Source of the DNA: Pseudomonas parafulva NBRC 16636 = DSM 17004
Lineage (GTDB): Bacteria > Pseudomonadota > Gammaproteobacteria > Pseudomonadales > Pseudomonadaceae
NCBI RefSeq assembly: GCF_000730645.1
Contig: NZ_BBIU01000022.1
Location: 1-64,000, forward strand
Reading direction: 5' to 3'
Length of the DNA stretch: 64,000 nt
Below are positions 20,155 through 31,003 of this stretch, piece by piece. The notes below the pieces were generated by a model. That model was not told the origin of the DNA. It worked only from the letters and a program-made list of their open reading frames with translations, and searched no databases. The translations under genes were made by a program, and so were the position numbers. Position 1 is the first letter of the stretch. Each line of letters begins with the position of its first letter.

Positions 20155-21690
20155 ATGCCAATCGAAACCAAGGTACCCGGCCAGGCTCCACGTACGTTAG
20201 AGGCCTGGGTAAAGCTGCTGGAAAGCATTCGCATACCTGTGCCCAAGCACAGCTACGACCGGGTAATGGCGGCCATCAACGACAATCGCCGCTCACTGCG
20301 CGATATCGCCGAACTGATGCAGGACAGCCCCGCCCTGGTGCTGTCGGTGATGCGTGAAGCCAACCACCCCACCAACGCCAGCCAGGCCGAGCCTGCCGAA
20401 AGCCTGGAGGTGGCCCTGAACCGCCTGGGGCTGGAGCGCAGTGCGCAGTTGCTCAAGCGCCTGCCATCAGTGCCAGCCGAGAACATCCCACCGGTGCTCT
20501 GCCAGTTCCAGCTGATCAGCCAGCATGCCTCGCAGCAGGCCAGTGGGCTGTTCGCCAGCCGCCTGGCGCGGCTCTGGCAGGAAATCCACTGGGGCAGCCT
20601 GCTGTTTCTGTCGCCGCTGTGGCCACTGGCGCTGGCCCACCCCAAGCTGCTGGACACCTGGGAGCTGCGGGTCATCCACAAAGGCGAGGTAGCCGCAGAG
20701 GTCGAGCATGAACTGTTTGGCGTACGTATCCTGGAGCTGTGCCGAGCCATGGCCGAGCACTGGCGCCTGCCACAGTGGGTCACGCTGGGCTATCGCCTGC
20801 TGCTCGAGGAGCGCGAGCAACTGGCACAGGTGCTGAACATCGCCCGCGACGAAGACCTGCTCAGCCAGCAACACAGGCTGGACGCCGAGCCCGGCCTGCG
20901 CCGCTGGTTCAACCAGCCGGCCAACACCGTACTGCTGGCCAACAACCTGGCCCTGGCCGCCCAGGTGGGCTGGGACAACCCGCACCTGCTGCGCTGGCAA
21001 CTGCTGACCGCGCTTTACCTGCAGACGTCGCTGGAAGACGTGCAGCAGCAAATGCACCAGCAGGCCGCTGCCAGTGCCCGCCGCCATGCCAGGCTGGCGC
21101 TGTTCCACCCCGCCGAGGCGCTGATCTGGCCCTGGCACCAGCGCCGACCGCACCCAGACATGCTGGCACCGCCGCCCCCTACCAGTGACGACCTGGCACG
21201 TTGGCGCACGCTCTGCCAGGACCTGCTGGCCCAGCCGACCCCGTTCACCAACACCGTCCACCTCGCCACCCAGGCCCGTGAGGCCTTGCTGGCGTGCGGC
21301 CTGCAGCGCGTACTGCTGCTCGGGCTCGACCGGGCCAACGACTGCCTGCGCGTGCAGCAGGTGGCCGGCCTGCCCAAAGAGGCCGCGAGCCTGGTGCTGC
21401 CCGTTGCGCCGAACAAGCTGTTACAAAAAATGATGGCCCAGGCGGGGCAGTTGCGCATTACCCCCGAGAACCACACCCAGTTCAACGCCCTGCTGCCCGC
21501 CCCACTGCGTGCCCTGTTCCGCGGCGAGCACGTGCTGCTGCGCTCCCTGGCGGTGAATGACCAGGTACTCATGCTGATGGTCGCCGACCAGGGCTGCAGG
21601 CCCATGGCCGATATCAGCGTGCAGGCCTTCGGCAAGACCGCACAATGCATCGAACGGGCCCTGACCGTGTTTGCCAACCGCAAGGCCTGA
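20155..21690 (+). CDS. HDOD-domain protein with possible C-terminal GAF-like region
   Basis: The 511-residue soluble protein begins with an HDOD domain: RIPVPKHSYDRVMAAI, then DIAELMQDSPALVLSVMREANHP and ALNRLGLERSAQLLKRLP. This is the typical signal-output module related to HD phosphohydrolases but lacking the metal-binding HD pair. Roughly residues 350-505 look like a GAF-type sensory fold (VHLATQAREALLACGLQRVLLLGLD onward), a weaker call. Family members are linked to chemotaxis, motility and cyclic-di-GMP networks; the divergent motAB neighbour fits that. Upstream in-frame ATGs overlap motA and lack support. Exact role unknown. Confidence 0.75.
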   Translation: MPIETKVPGQAPRTLEAWVKLLESIRIPVPKHSYDRVMAAINDNRRSLRDIAELMQDSPALVLSVMREANHPTNASQAEPAESLEVALNRLGLERSAQLLKRLPSVPAENIPPVLCQFQLISQHASQQASGLFASRLARLWQEIHWGSLLFLSPLWPLALAHPKLLDTWELRVIHKGEVAAEVEHELFGVRILELCRAMAEHWRLPQWVTLGYRLLLEEREQLAQVLNIARDEDLLSQQHRLDAEPGLRRWFNQPANTVLLANNLALAAQVGWDNPHLLRWQLLTALYLQTSLEDVQQQMHQQAAASARRHARLALFHPAEALIWPWHQRRPHPDMLAPPPPTSDDLARWRTLCQDLLAQPTPFTNTVHLATQAREALLACGLQRVLLLGLDRANDCLRVQQVAGLPKEAASLVLPVAPNKLLQKMMAQAGQLRITPENHTQFNALLPAPLRALFRGEHVLLRSLAVNDQVLMLMVADQGCRPMADISVQAFGKTAQCIERALTVFANRKA

Positions 21691-21734
21691 GCCTTGCGCT
21701 ACAATCGCCCCTCTTTGCACACTGGAGACCGTGG

Positions 21735-22544
21735 ATGAGCGACTTTTCCGGCCTGCCGCTGGTGATCGAGCCCGCAGACCTGCTGCCACGCCTGGCTTCG
21801 CCCCAGCTGATCCTGGTCGACCTGAGCAGCGCGAACCGCTATGTCAGTGGGCATGTCCCGGGCGCGCACTTTGTCGACGGCAAACGCACCCAGCTCGGTC
21901 AGCCACCGGCCCCTGGCCTGCTGCCAGCGCTGGGCGACCTGGAAAAACTGTTCGGTGAGCTGGGCCACCGTGATGATGCGGTGTACGTGGTGTACGACGA
22001 TGACGGCGGCGGCTGGGCCGGGCGCTTCATCTGGTTGCTCGACGTGATCGGCCACACGCGCTACCACTACCTCAATGGCGGCATCCAGGCATGGCCTGCG
22101 GACAAACTGTCCACCGAGGCCCCGGCCAAGGGCACTACGCCAGTGGCACTGCACATCGACACTACGCCCACTGCCACCCGCGAGTACCTGCAAAGCCGCC
22201 TGGGCGCCGACGACCTGGTCATCTGGGATGCCCGCGGTCCGCAGGAATTCAGTGGCGAGAAAGTGCTGGCGGCCAAGGGCGGGCACATACCCGGTGCGAT
22301 CAACTTCGAGTGGACCGCCGGCATGGACCTCAACGACCACCTGCGCATCCGCCCTGACATCGCCCAGGTGTTGCAGCAACTGGGCATCACCCCGGACAAG
22401 GAAGTGATCACCCACTGCCAGACCCACCGCCGCTCCGGTTTCACCTACCTGGTGGCCAAGGCCCTCGGCTACCCACGTGTCAAAGCCTATGCCGGCTCGT
22501 GGAGCGAATGGGGCAACCACCCGGACACGCCTGTAGAAGTCTAA
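21735..22544 (+). CDS. rhdA: Thiosulfate sulfurtransferase (rhodanese, RhdA type)
   Basis: Two-domain rhodanese that moves sulfur from thiosulfate to cyanide or other acceptors. Of 269 residues, the N-terminal domain is the inactive repeat (VDLSSANRYVSGHVPGAHFVDG) and the C-terminal domain carries the catalytic loop CQTHRRS with Cys at 228, close to the CQTHHRS loop known from Azotobacter RhdA. Start at 21735 follows GGAG with seven bases of spacing. It lies nine bases before psd and is probably co-transcribed with it. Confidence 0.92.
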   Translation: MSDFSGLPLVIEPADLLPRLASPQLILVDLSSANRYVSGHVPGAHFVDGKRTQLGQPPAPGLLPALGDLEKLFGELGHRDDAVYVVYDDDGGGWAGRFIWLLDVIGHTRYHYLNGGIQAWPADKLSTEAPAKGTTPVALHIDTTPTATREYLQSRLGADDLVIWDARGPQEFSGEKVLAAKGGHIPGAINFEWTAGMDLNDHLRIRPDIAQVLQQLGITPDKEVITHCQTHRRSGFTYLVAKALGYPRVKAYAGSWSEWGNHPDTPVEV

Positions 22545-22553
22545 GGAACCTGC

Positions 22554-23411
22554 ATGAAATCCCGTCTGTTCATCATCAGCCAGTACCTGCTGCCGCACCA
22601 CCTGCTGTCACGGCTGGCCGGCTGCGTCGCCGAGTGCCGTGTGCGCTGGTTCAAGAATGCCTTTACCGCCTGGTTCGCCAAACGCTACCAGGTCGACATG
22701 AGCGAAGCGCTGGTCGAAGACCTGAGCGCCTATGAGCACTTCAACGCCTTCTTCACCCGCGCCCTGAAGCCAGGTGCACGGCCGCTGGACGACACGCCCG
22801 GCAGCATCCTGTGCCCTGCAGACGGTGCAGTCAGCCAGCTCGGCCCCATCGAACACGGCCGCATCTTCCAGGCCAAGGGCCACGGCTACAGCGCCCAGGA
22901 ACTGCTGGGCGGCGACCCGGCCATGGCTGCGCCATTCATGGGCGGCGAGTTTGCCACCATCTACCTGTCCCCCAAGGACTACCACCGCGTGCACATGCCG
23001 CTGGCAGGTACCCTGCGCGAGATGGTGTACGTGCCCGGCCGGCTGTTCTCGGTAAACCAGACCACGGCAGAGAACGTGCCAGAGCTGTTCGCGCGCAACG
23101 AGCGCGTGGTGTGCCTGTTCGACACCGAGCGCGGCCCGATGGCGGTGGTGCTGGTGGGGGCGATGATCGTGGCCTCTATCGAGACCGTATGGGCAGGGCT
23201 GGTGACGCCACCCAAACGTGAGCTGAAAACCTTCCGCTACGACGAAGCCAGCCGGGCGCCCATCCACCTGGAGAAAGGTGCCGAATTGGGCCGCTTCAAG
23301 CTGGGTTCGACTGCCATCGTCCTGTTCGGGCCACAGCAGGTGAAGTGGGCGCAATCGCTGGGCGCAGCCTCGGCCGTGCGCATGGGGCAGCAGCTCGGCC
23401 TGCCAGCCTGA
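22554..23411 (+). CDS. psd: Phosphatidylserine decarboxylase proenzyme
   Basis: Membrane-associated pyruvoyl enzyme that makes phosphatidylethanolamine, the main phospholipid, from phosphatidylserine. The 285-residue proenzyme has the family signature at the self-cleavage site LGST, residues 250-253, where Ser252 would become the pyruvoyl group of the alpha chain. Other motifs are [12 protein letters not shown] and [14 protein letters not shown]. It follows the rhodanese gene by nine bases and converges on serB. Confidence 0.97.
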   Translation: MKSRLFIISQYLLPHHLLSRLAGCVAECRVRWFKNAFTAWFAKRYQVDMSEALVEDLSAYEHFNAFFTRALKPGARPLDDTPGSILCPADGAVSQLGPIEHGRIFQAKGHGYSAQELLGGDPAMAAPFMGGEFATIYLSPKDYHRVHMPLAGTLREMVYVPGRLFSVNQTTAENVPELFARNERVVCLFDTERGPMAVVLVGAMIVASIETVWAGLVTPPKRELKTFRYDEASRAPIHLEKGAELGRFKLGSTAIVLFGPQQVKWAQSLGAASAVRMGQQLGLPA

Positions 23412-23429
23412 TGCCCTGTTGGGGATAAC

Positions 23430-23471
23430 GCCGCCTGCCTGTGGAGTGCGTTCACCCCCGCAGCAGGCGGC
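23430..23471. terminator. Candidate bidirectional terminator between psd and serB
   Basis: Perfect nine-base inverted arms GCCGCCTGC (23430-23438) and GCAGGCGGC (23463-23471) around a 24-base loop, in the short convergent gap. No T-run is present, so function as a terminator is only a suggestion. Confidence 0.4.
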
Positions 23472-23482
23472 TAACGCTGCGC

Positions 23483-24700
23483 TTACGCAGACTGCGCGTC
23501 GCGGTCGCGCAGGCCCAGCAGGTACAACACCCCATCCAGCCCCAGGGTCGAAATGGCCTGTTTGGCCGACTGGCGCACCAGCGGCTTGGCGCGGAACGCC
23601 ACGCCCAGGCCTGCCAGTGACAACATCGGCAAATCGTTGGCGCCATCGCCCACGGCGATGGTCTGCTCAAGCTGCAAGCCCTCTTCGCTCGCCAGCTTCT
23701 GCAGCAGCTCGGCCTTGCGCTGAGCGTCGACGATCGGTTCCACGGCCACACCGGTCACCTTGCCGTCGACCACTTCCAGCTCGTTGGCAAACACATAGTC
23801 GATGCCCAGCCGCGCCTGCACCTGGCGGGCAAAATAGGTGAAGCCGCCCGACAGAATGGCCGTTTTGTAACCCAGCCGCTTGAGCTCGGCAAACAGGGTC
23901 TCCGCCCCTTCGGTGAGGCGCAGCGACGCACCGATCTGGTCCAGCACACCCACGTCCAGGCCCTTGAGCAGCGCCATGCGCTCCTTGAAACTGGCGCGAA
24001 AATCCAGCTCGCCGCGCATCGCCCGCTCGGTGATCGCCGCCACCTGCTCGCCCACGCCCGCCGCCTTGGCCAGTTCGTCGATCACCTCGGCCTCGATCAA
24101 CGTCGAGTCCATGTCGAACACCGCCAGGCGGCGATTGCGGCGGAACAGGTCGTCTTTCTGGAAGGCAATGTCGATGCTGAGCGCTTCGGACAAGGCAAAG
24201 AACTCGGCCCGCAACGCCTGGGCATCATCAGGCTCACCGCGCACCGAAATCTCGATGGCCGCCTTGCCCTTGCTGGTATCGGCGTCCAGCGCCACACGGG
24301 CAGACAACCGCTCGATGCGCTCGATGGTCAAGTTGTGCTGGCTGATCACCGCACTGACCTGCTGCAGTTGGTCCGGGGTGATCTTGCGGCTCAACAGGGT
24401 CACCACGTGGCGCGCGTCACCGTGGCCGTCGGCCCACTGCTGGTAATCCGCCTCGGAAATCGGCGTGTAGCGGGCCTGCAGGTTAAGCTCATGGGCCTTG
24501 GCCTGCACGCTCTGCAACAGCTTGGTGGCCACTTCGTTGTCGGGGATGTCCACCAGGATGCCGAACGACAAGGTGCCGTGCATCACCGCCAGGCCGATGT
24601 CGAGAATGCTCACCCCGCCCTGCAGCAGGACGCCGGTGATGGCAGCAGTGAGACCGGGGCGATCTTCACCGGTGATGTTGATCAGGACGATTTCGCGCAC
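23483..24700 (-). CDS. serB: Phosphoserine phosphatase
   Basis: Dephosphorylates O-phosphoserine in the last step of serine synthesis. The 405-residue protein has two N-terminal ACT-like regions (EIVLINITGEDRPGLTAAIT at about 3-22, and a second near 100) before a HAD phosphatase domain starting FDMDSTLIEAEVIDELAKAAG with nucleophile Asp196 and Asp198; GDGANDLPML is the metal-binding motif III. A GTG at 24700 is chosen because GGAG precedes it by seven bases. It diverges from the membrane sensor-like gene at 24835. Confidence 0.95.
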   Translation of the reverse strand: MREIVLINITGEDRPGLTAAITGVLLQGGVSILDIGLAVMHGTLSFGILVDIPDNEVATKLLQSVQAKAHELNLQARYTPISEADYQQWADGHGDARHVVTLLSRKITPDQLQQVSAVISQHNLTIERIERLSARVALDADTSKGKAAIEISVRGEPDDAQALRAEFFALSEALSIDIAFQKDDLFRRNRRLAVFDMDSTLIEAEVIDELAKAAGVGEQVAAITERAMRGELDFRASFKERMALLKGLDVGVLDQIGASLRLTEGAETLFAELKRLGYKTAILSGGFTYFARQVQARLGIDYVFANELEVVDGKVTGVAVEPIVDAQRKAELLQKLASEEGLQLEQTIAVGDGANDLPMLSLAGLGVAFRAKPLVRQSAKQAISTLGLDGVLYLLGLRDRDAQSA

Positions 24701-24772
24701 AACCTGGCTCCGACTTCGATGAAAAATGCGCATTCTACCGACTTTCCGTGACCATCGGGCGCCAACGATACT

Positions 24773-24800
24773 TTGCCGACAAAACCCGGGTCGCTATACT
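24773..24800 (+). promoter_or_regulatory. Candidate sigma-70 promoter for the 24835 gene
   Basis: TTGCCG and TATACT are separated by 16 bases and end 34 bases before the GTG start of the membrane protein. Hexamers match consensus at four and five positions. It is a sequence match only. Confidence 0.5.
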
Positions 24801-24834
24801 GCCCCCCACTTCATGCCATTAAGAGCCGAGCTCA

Positions 24835-26286
24835 GTGAACCGGCCCACGCCCGTCAAAGCAGACAACTTCTTCCTGATGATCTATCGCGCCCTGAGTCAA
24901 CGTCGCGTGCCACTGGCACTGCGCATCGCCTGCACCAACATCTTCCTGGTGGCCCTGGCGCTGGTGATCTATGCCTGCGTGATGGGTTTGCAGTTCAAGC
25001 AGGCCATGCACGAGCAGGCCGACGCACTGGGGCAGAGCCTGACCACGCAGACAGCCACTTCGGCGACCGAACTGCTGGTGGCCAACGACATCCTCAGCCT
25101 CAATGTGCTGCTGGGCAACCTGGTGAAGAACCCGCTGGTGGCCCATGCGGCTATCTATAGCGTCGACAACCGCATCCTCGCCGAAGCCGGGCAGCGCCCG
25201 CGCAACAGCCTGATCGGGGAAACCGAGGGGGTCTACCAGACCAAGATCACCTTCCAGGACGTCACCGCCGGGCAACTGCGCATCAGCCTGGACATGAGCC
25301 AGTTCCAGCAACCCATGCTGATCAGCCTGCAGAGCATGGGCATCCTGGCCGCCATCCTGCTGGTACTGGCACTTACCCTCAGCCTGCGCCAGGGCCGCTA
25401 CATCACCCTGCCACTGTTGCAACTGCGGGTGTGGCTGCGTGACCCACAGCACTACACCCCGGCCACCGACCGCCAGGACGAGATCGGCGATATCGCCCGC
25501 CAGCTGCACGCACGCCTGGCCCCGCCACCGCCTCCAGAGCCGGAACCGGAGCTGGAAGACGAGGACGAGCTGGAGCATGACCTGCACAGCGCACCTGCCG
25601 CCAAGCCTGCACCACGGGCAAGGCCGGCTGCAGTGGACGAAGACGATGACGAAGCCTTTGCCGGCCTGCTGGATGACGAAGCGCCCAAACCGCTGCCCAT
25701 CGAGTCGGATGAACCGCAGTTCAGCGCCATACTGGCCGTGCAGCTGGGCTCGCAGGAGCAGCTGCGGCGCCTGCCACGTACCCGCCTGGCCGAGCTGACC
25801 GAACGCTACCAGGACTGCCTGGAGCAAGCCGCCTCGCTGTATGACGGTGAAACCCACACCCTCAATGACGGCAGCACGCTGGTGCTGTTCCACAGCCGCG
25901 AGTGCGGTGAGGACTACCTGACCAATGCCATCTGCTGCGGCGAGCTGCTGCGCGCCCTGGGCCATGCGCTGCAAATCGAGGTGGCCGACAGCGGCATTAC
26001 CCTGCAATTGCAGCTCGGCCTGACTCTGGGTAACGACCTGCACGGGCTGGAGCTGGTGGACGTGCTGATGGCAGAAAAGGTACAGGACGCACTGGCGCTG
26101 TCGCAGCACAGCCGCAACCTGCTGCTGGTGGAACGCAAGATCAGCGACGACGCGCTGATCCGCCAACGTGCCCGCATCCGCCCCATCGCCAGCCCAGAAG
26201 GCGCATGCTGCGTAGAGCGCCTGATGGAGCCCTACCCCTCCATGCTCGAGCGGCAACTGGCGCGCATGCACGAGGGCCGGGTCTGA
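24835..26286 (+). CDS. Membrane sensor-like protein with HAMP-like linker and degenerate cyclase-like domain
   Basis: Function unknown. The 483-residue protein has membrane segments at about residues 31-52 and 163-185, enclosing a roughly 110-residue periplasmic region. A HAMP-like stretch follows (about 186-225), then a very acidic, Pro/Glu-rich linker (about 230-295). The C-terminal region (about 298-470) reads like a class III nucleotide cyclase: AILAVQLGSQEQL where DIxGST is expected, YDGETHTLNDGSTLVLF for the GD-containing strand, and ITLQLQLGLTLGNDLHG. The first metal-binding Asp appears to be missing, so it is probably not an active cyclase. It starts at GTG 24835, opposite serB, and ends at a good terminator. 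The cyclase relationship is my reading, not a verified match. Confidence 0.7.
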   Translation: MNRPTPVKADNFFLMIYRALSQRRVPLALRIACTNIFLVALALVIYACVMGLQFKQAMHEQADALGQSLTTQTATSATELLVANDILSLNVLLGNLVKNPLVAHAAIYSVDNRILAEAGQRPRNSLIGETEGVYQTKITFQDVTAGQLRISLDMSQFQQPMLISLQSMGILAAILLVLALTLSLRQGRYITLPLLQLRVWLRDPQHYTPATDRQDEIGDIARQLHARLAPPPPPEPEPELEDEDELEHDLHSAPAAKPAPRARPAAVDEDDDEAFAGLLDDEAPKPLPIESDEPQFSAILAVQLGSQEQLRRLPRTRLAELTERYQDCLEQAASLYDGETHTLNDGSTLVLFHSRECGEDYLTNAICCGELLRALGHALQIEVADSGITLQLQLGLTLGNDLHGLELVDVLMAEKVQDALALSQHSRNLLLVERKISDDALIRQRARIRPIASPEGACCVERLMEPYPSMLERQLARMHEGRV

Positions 26287-26309
26287 CACCCACCCCAGCA
26301 GCCGCACGC

Positions 26310-26338
26310 AAAAAAGCCCGCATCAGCGGGCTTTTTCT
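26310..26338. terminator. Bidirectional rho-independent terminator
   Basis: AAAAAAGCCCGCATCAGCGGGCTTTTT forms a hairpin of AAGCCCGC/GCGGGCTT with an A-run on one side and a T-run on the other, between the convergent 24835 gene and the PqiC-like gene. It can terminate both. Confidence 0.9.
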
Positions 26339-26353
26339 TACTTAACGCCAAGA

Positions 26354-27064
26354 TCAGAACCGATAGACTTCCATATCGGTACGAATCGGGGACGCCATGG
26401 GGATCTTCGATTTCTCAGGCTGCTTCTTCACCTGCGCAGGTGCAGCAGGTTTTTTCGGCGCAACCTCGGCAATCGCCGGCTGGTTGGCCAGAGGCTTTAC
26501 GGCCGTGCTCAGCTGCTCAGCCAGCTTTTGCAACAGCTGGCCCTGGGCCTGCACCTGGGATGCTTCGCTGCCCTCGTGCTGTTGCTCAAGGTGAACGATG
26601 CGGTTGTCACGTACTTGGCCACGGCGGTCGAGTACGCGCCACTGGGCATCCAGAATGGCCGGTTGGTTCTTGCCTGAGTCCAGCCGCGTGATCGACAGCA
26701 GCACCTGCACATCCGGGCTGAAACCCGCTGTGGCCGGCGCCAGCACCACACGCTGGCTGTCCAGGCGCCAGGCCAGCTGGCGGACAAGCAGTTGGTCGAT
26801 GTCCGAAGAAAGGCTACCGGCCCAACGGCCATCGGTGGCGGCGCTCAGGCTGCCGTCAGCCTGGCGTTGCAGAAAGGTTTCGCGTTGCAGGTAGTCGGCC
26901 ACCGAGACAGGGCCCAGCACCACAGCCATGCCAGCACTCTGCGACGGCTGGCCAGGCTCACCGCTGTCGAGCTGGTACAGGGCCACAGGCTGATGCATGG
27001 TGCACCCACCCAGGCCCAGCAAGCCAGTCATCAACAGCGCAAAAGGAATGCGCAGAAATTTCAT
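26354..27064 (-). CDS. PqiC-like (DUF330/ABC auxiliary) outer-membrane lipoprotein
   Basis: The 236-residue lipoprotein precursor has the lipobox LGGC with Cys21 after a hydrophobic leader. The mature part begins MHQPVALYQLDSGEP and contains VVLGPVSVADYLQRETFLQR and DIDQLLVRQLAWRLDSQRVV, features of the PqiC/DUF330 family, whose E. coli member is the outer-membrane partner of the PqiAB lipid-transport system. The C-terminal 60 residues are Pro/Lys/Ala rich. No pqiA or pqiB gene is nearby; parC lies upstream on the same strand, 171 bases away. Start choice between adjacent ATGs at 27067 and 27064 is uncertain. Confidence 0.75.
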   Translation of the reverse strand: MKFLRIPFALLMTGLLGLGGCTMHQPVALYQLDSGEPGQPSQSAGMAVVLGPVSVADYLQRETFLQRQADGSLSAATDGRWAGSLSSDIDQLLVRQLAWRLDSQRVVLAPATAGFSPDVQVLLSITRLDSGKNQPAILDAQWRVLDRRGQVRDNRIVHLEQQHEGSEASQVQAQGQLLQKLAEQLSTAVKPLANQPAIAEVAPKKPAAPAQVKKQPEKSKIPMASPIRTDMEVYRF

Positions 27065-27192
27065 CATCCCATCCAGGCGGATGCCTTCAGGCATACCGCA
27101 GTGATACACAATTATTCAAACGGGCGCACGGCCAGGCCGGCGCCGCAAGGGGCATATCATCCGCGAAATGGCGGCCCGACTCCAGCATTTCT

Positions 27193-27225
27193 GCCCGCAC
27201 AGGCGGTGAAATCGCCAATGCGGGC
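27193..27225 (-). terminator. Candidate terminator after parC
   Basis: Nested inverted repeat just beyond the parC stop: outer arms GCCCGCA/TGCGGGC and inner arms GGCG/CGCC. Only a weak T content follows on the minus strand, so this is a low-confidence call; partial read-through into the lipoprotein gene is possible. Confidence 0.4.
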
Positions 27226-27235
27226 CTTGCGGGCG

Positions 27236-30016
<2,781 letters not shown>

Positions 30017-30020
<4 letters not shown>

Positions 30021-31003
30021 GGCTTGGCGCTCCAGCCGCCTTGCGGCGCGGCGAAGCGCCAGACGATGGGGCGTGCCTCACCGTCGGCCCGGGCAGCCTC
30101 GTTGTTGTCCAGGCCGACCCAGGCGCCTTTGGCATCGATCACCAGCGCTTCGGCCACGCCGAACGGCTGGTCGTAACGGCGGTGCTCAACCAGTGCATCG
30201 GCAGCGAACGACCAGCAACGCTCCACCTGGCCGGTGTCTACGTCGCGCCGGCAAATACGGTAGGCATTGCGCTCCAGGGTGAACAGCTTGCCCTCGAACC
30301 AGGCCAGGTCGGCAAAGTCCCGCGAACGCGGCCGGGCGTTGGGCATCTGCGCGGGCTGCATTTCGGTACCGGCTTCGCTCAGCAGCACACAGCCACGGCC
30401 ACAGGACCACACCGACTGCTGCCGTTCGATGGCCACCAGGCCACGGCGCTCACGCTCTGCCGCCAGCCACAGGCGGTCCCCTGCCGGGTTGATCGCCAGG
30501 CCTTCGAACAACGCATTGAAGTTCAGCAACATGCCGCTGGCACGGGCCTGGCGCACCATGGCCGAGTCAATCTTCAGCCAGCCCGGCTCACCCGCCTCGG
30601 GCAGCTGCAGCACCGCTGCATGGGCCTCACTGACCAGGTAGAGGTTGCCCGCCTTGTCACAGGTGAGGCCCTCGAAATCCAGCTCGCCACCGCGCACCAG
30701 GCCCGCAAGCCAGGTGCGGGTCTTGAGCCCCCATGGCAAGCCGCTTTCCGGTACCGCTGGCGGATCGAACAGCAGAGGTTCGGCACGCCACACGCGGGCT
30801 TGCTGGTCGAGGCGGTAGATGCGGTCGTCATCACGGTCCGACACCCCCCACAGGCTGCCCCGGCACTGGGCCAGGCCAGACAGGTTGCCGGCACGCATGC
30901 CGTCGATGGGGTGCTCGGCGACCAACTGCAACTCGGGCCATTCGCCTGCCACGCTCGGCAGGGCCGCCAGCGCCAGCAAGGCCGCCAGAAGCAGACGGAT
31001 CAA
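30017..31003 (-). CDS. Secreted esterase-like/phytase-like protein
   Basis: The 328-residue protein has a signal peptide at about residues 1-20 (ending SVAGE) and a beta-propeller-like body: GNLSGLAQCRGSLWGVSDRDDDRIYRLD, GGELDFEGLTCD, NFNALFEGLAI and DFADLAWFEGKLFTLERN. These match the esterase-like activity of phytase family (PF13449-type), whose members bind calcium; true substrate is unknown. It overlaps the parE stop by four bases and the protease gene by four bases, so the three form one unit leading into parC. Confidence 0.8.

Noticed and set aside
24832..26307. 491-codon minus-strand frame opposite the membrane sensor-like gene
   Set aside because: The plus-strand gene has a promoter, membrane segments and a terminator; the opposite frame is Gln/His-rich with no motif.
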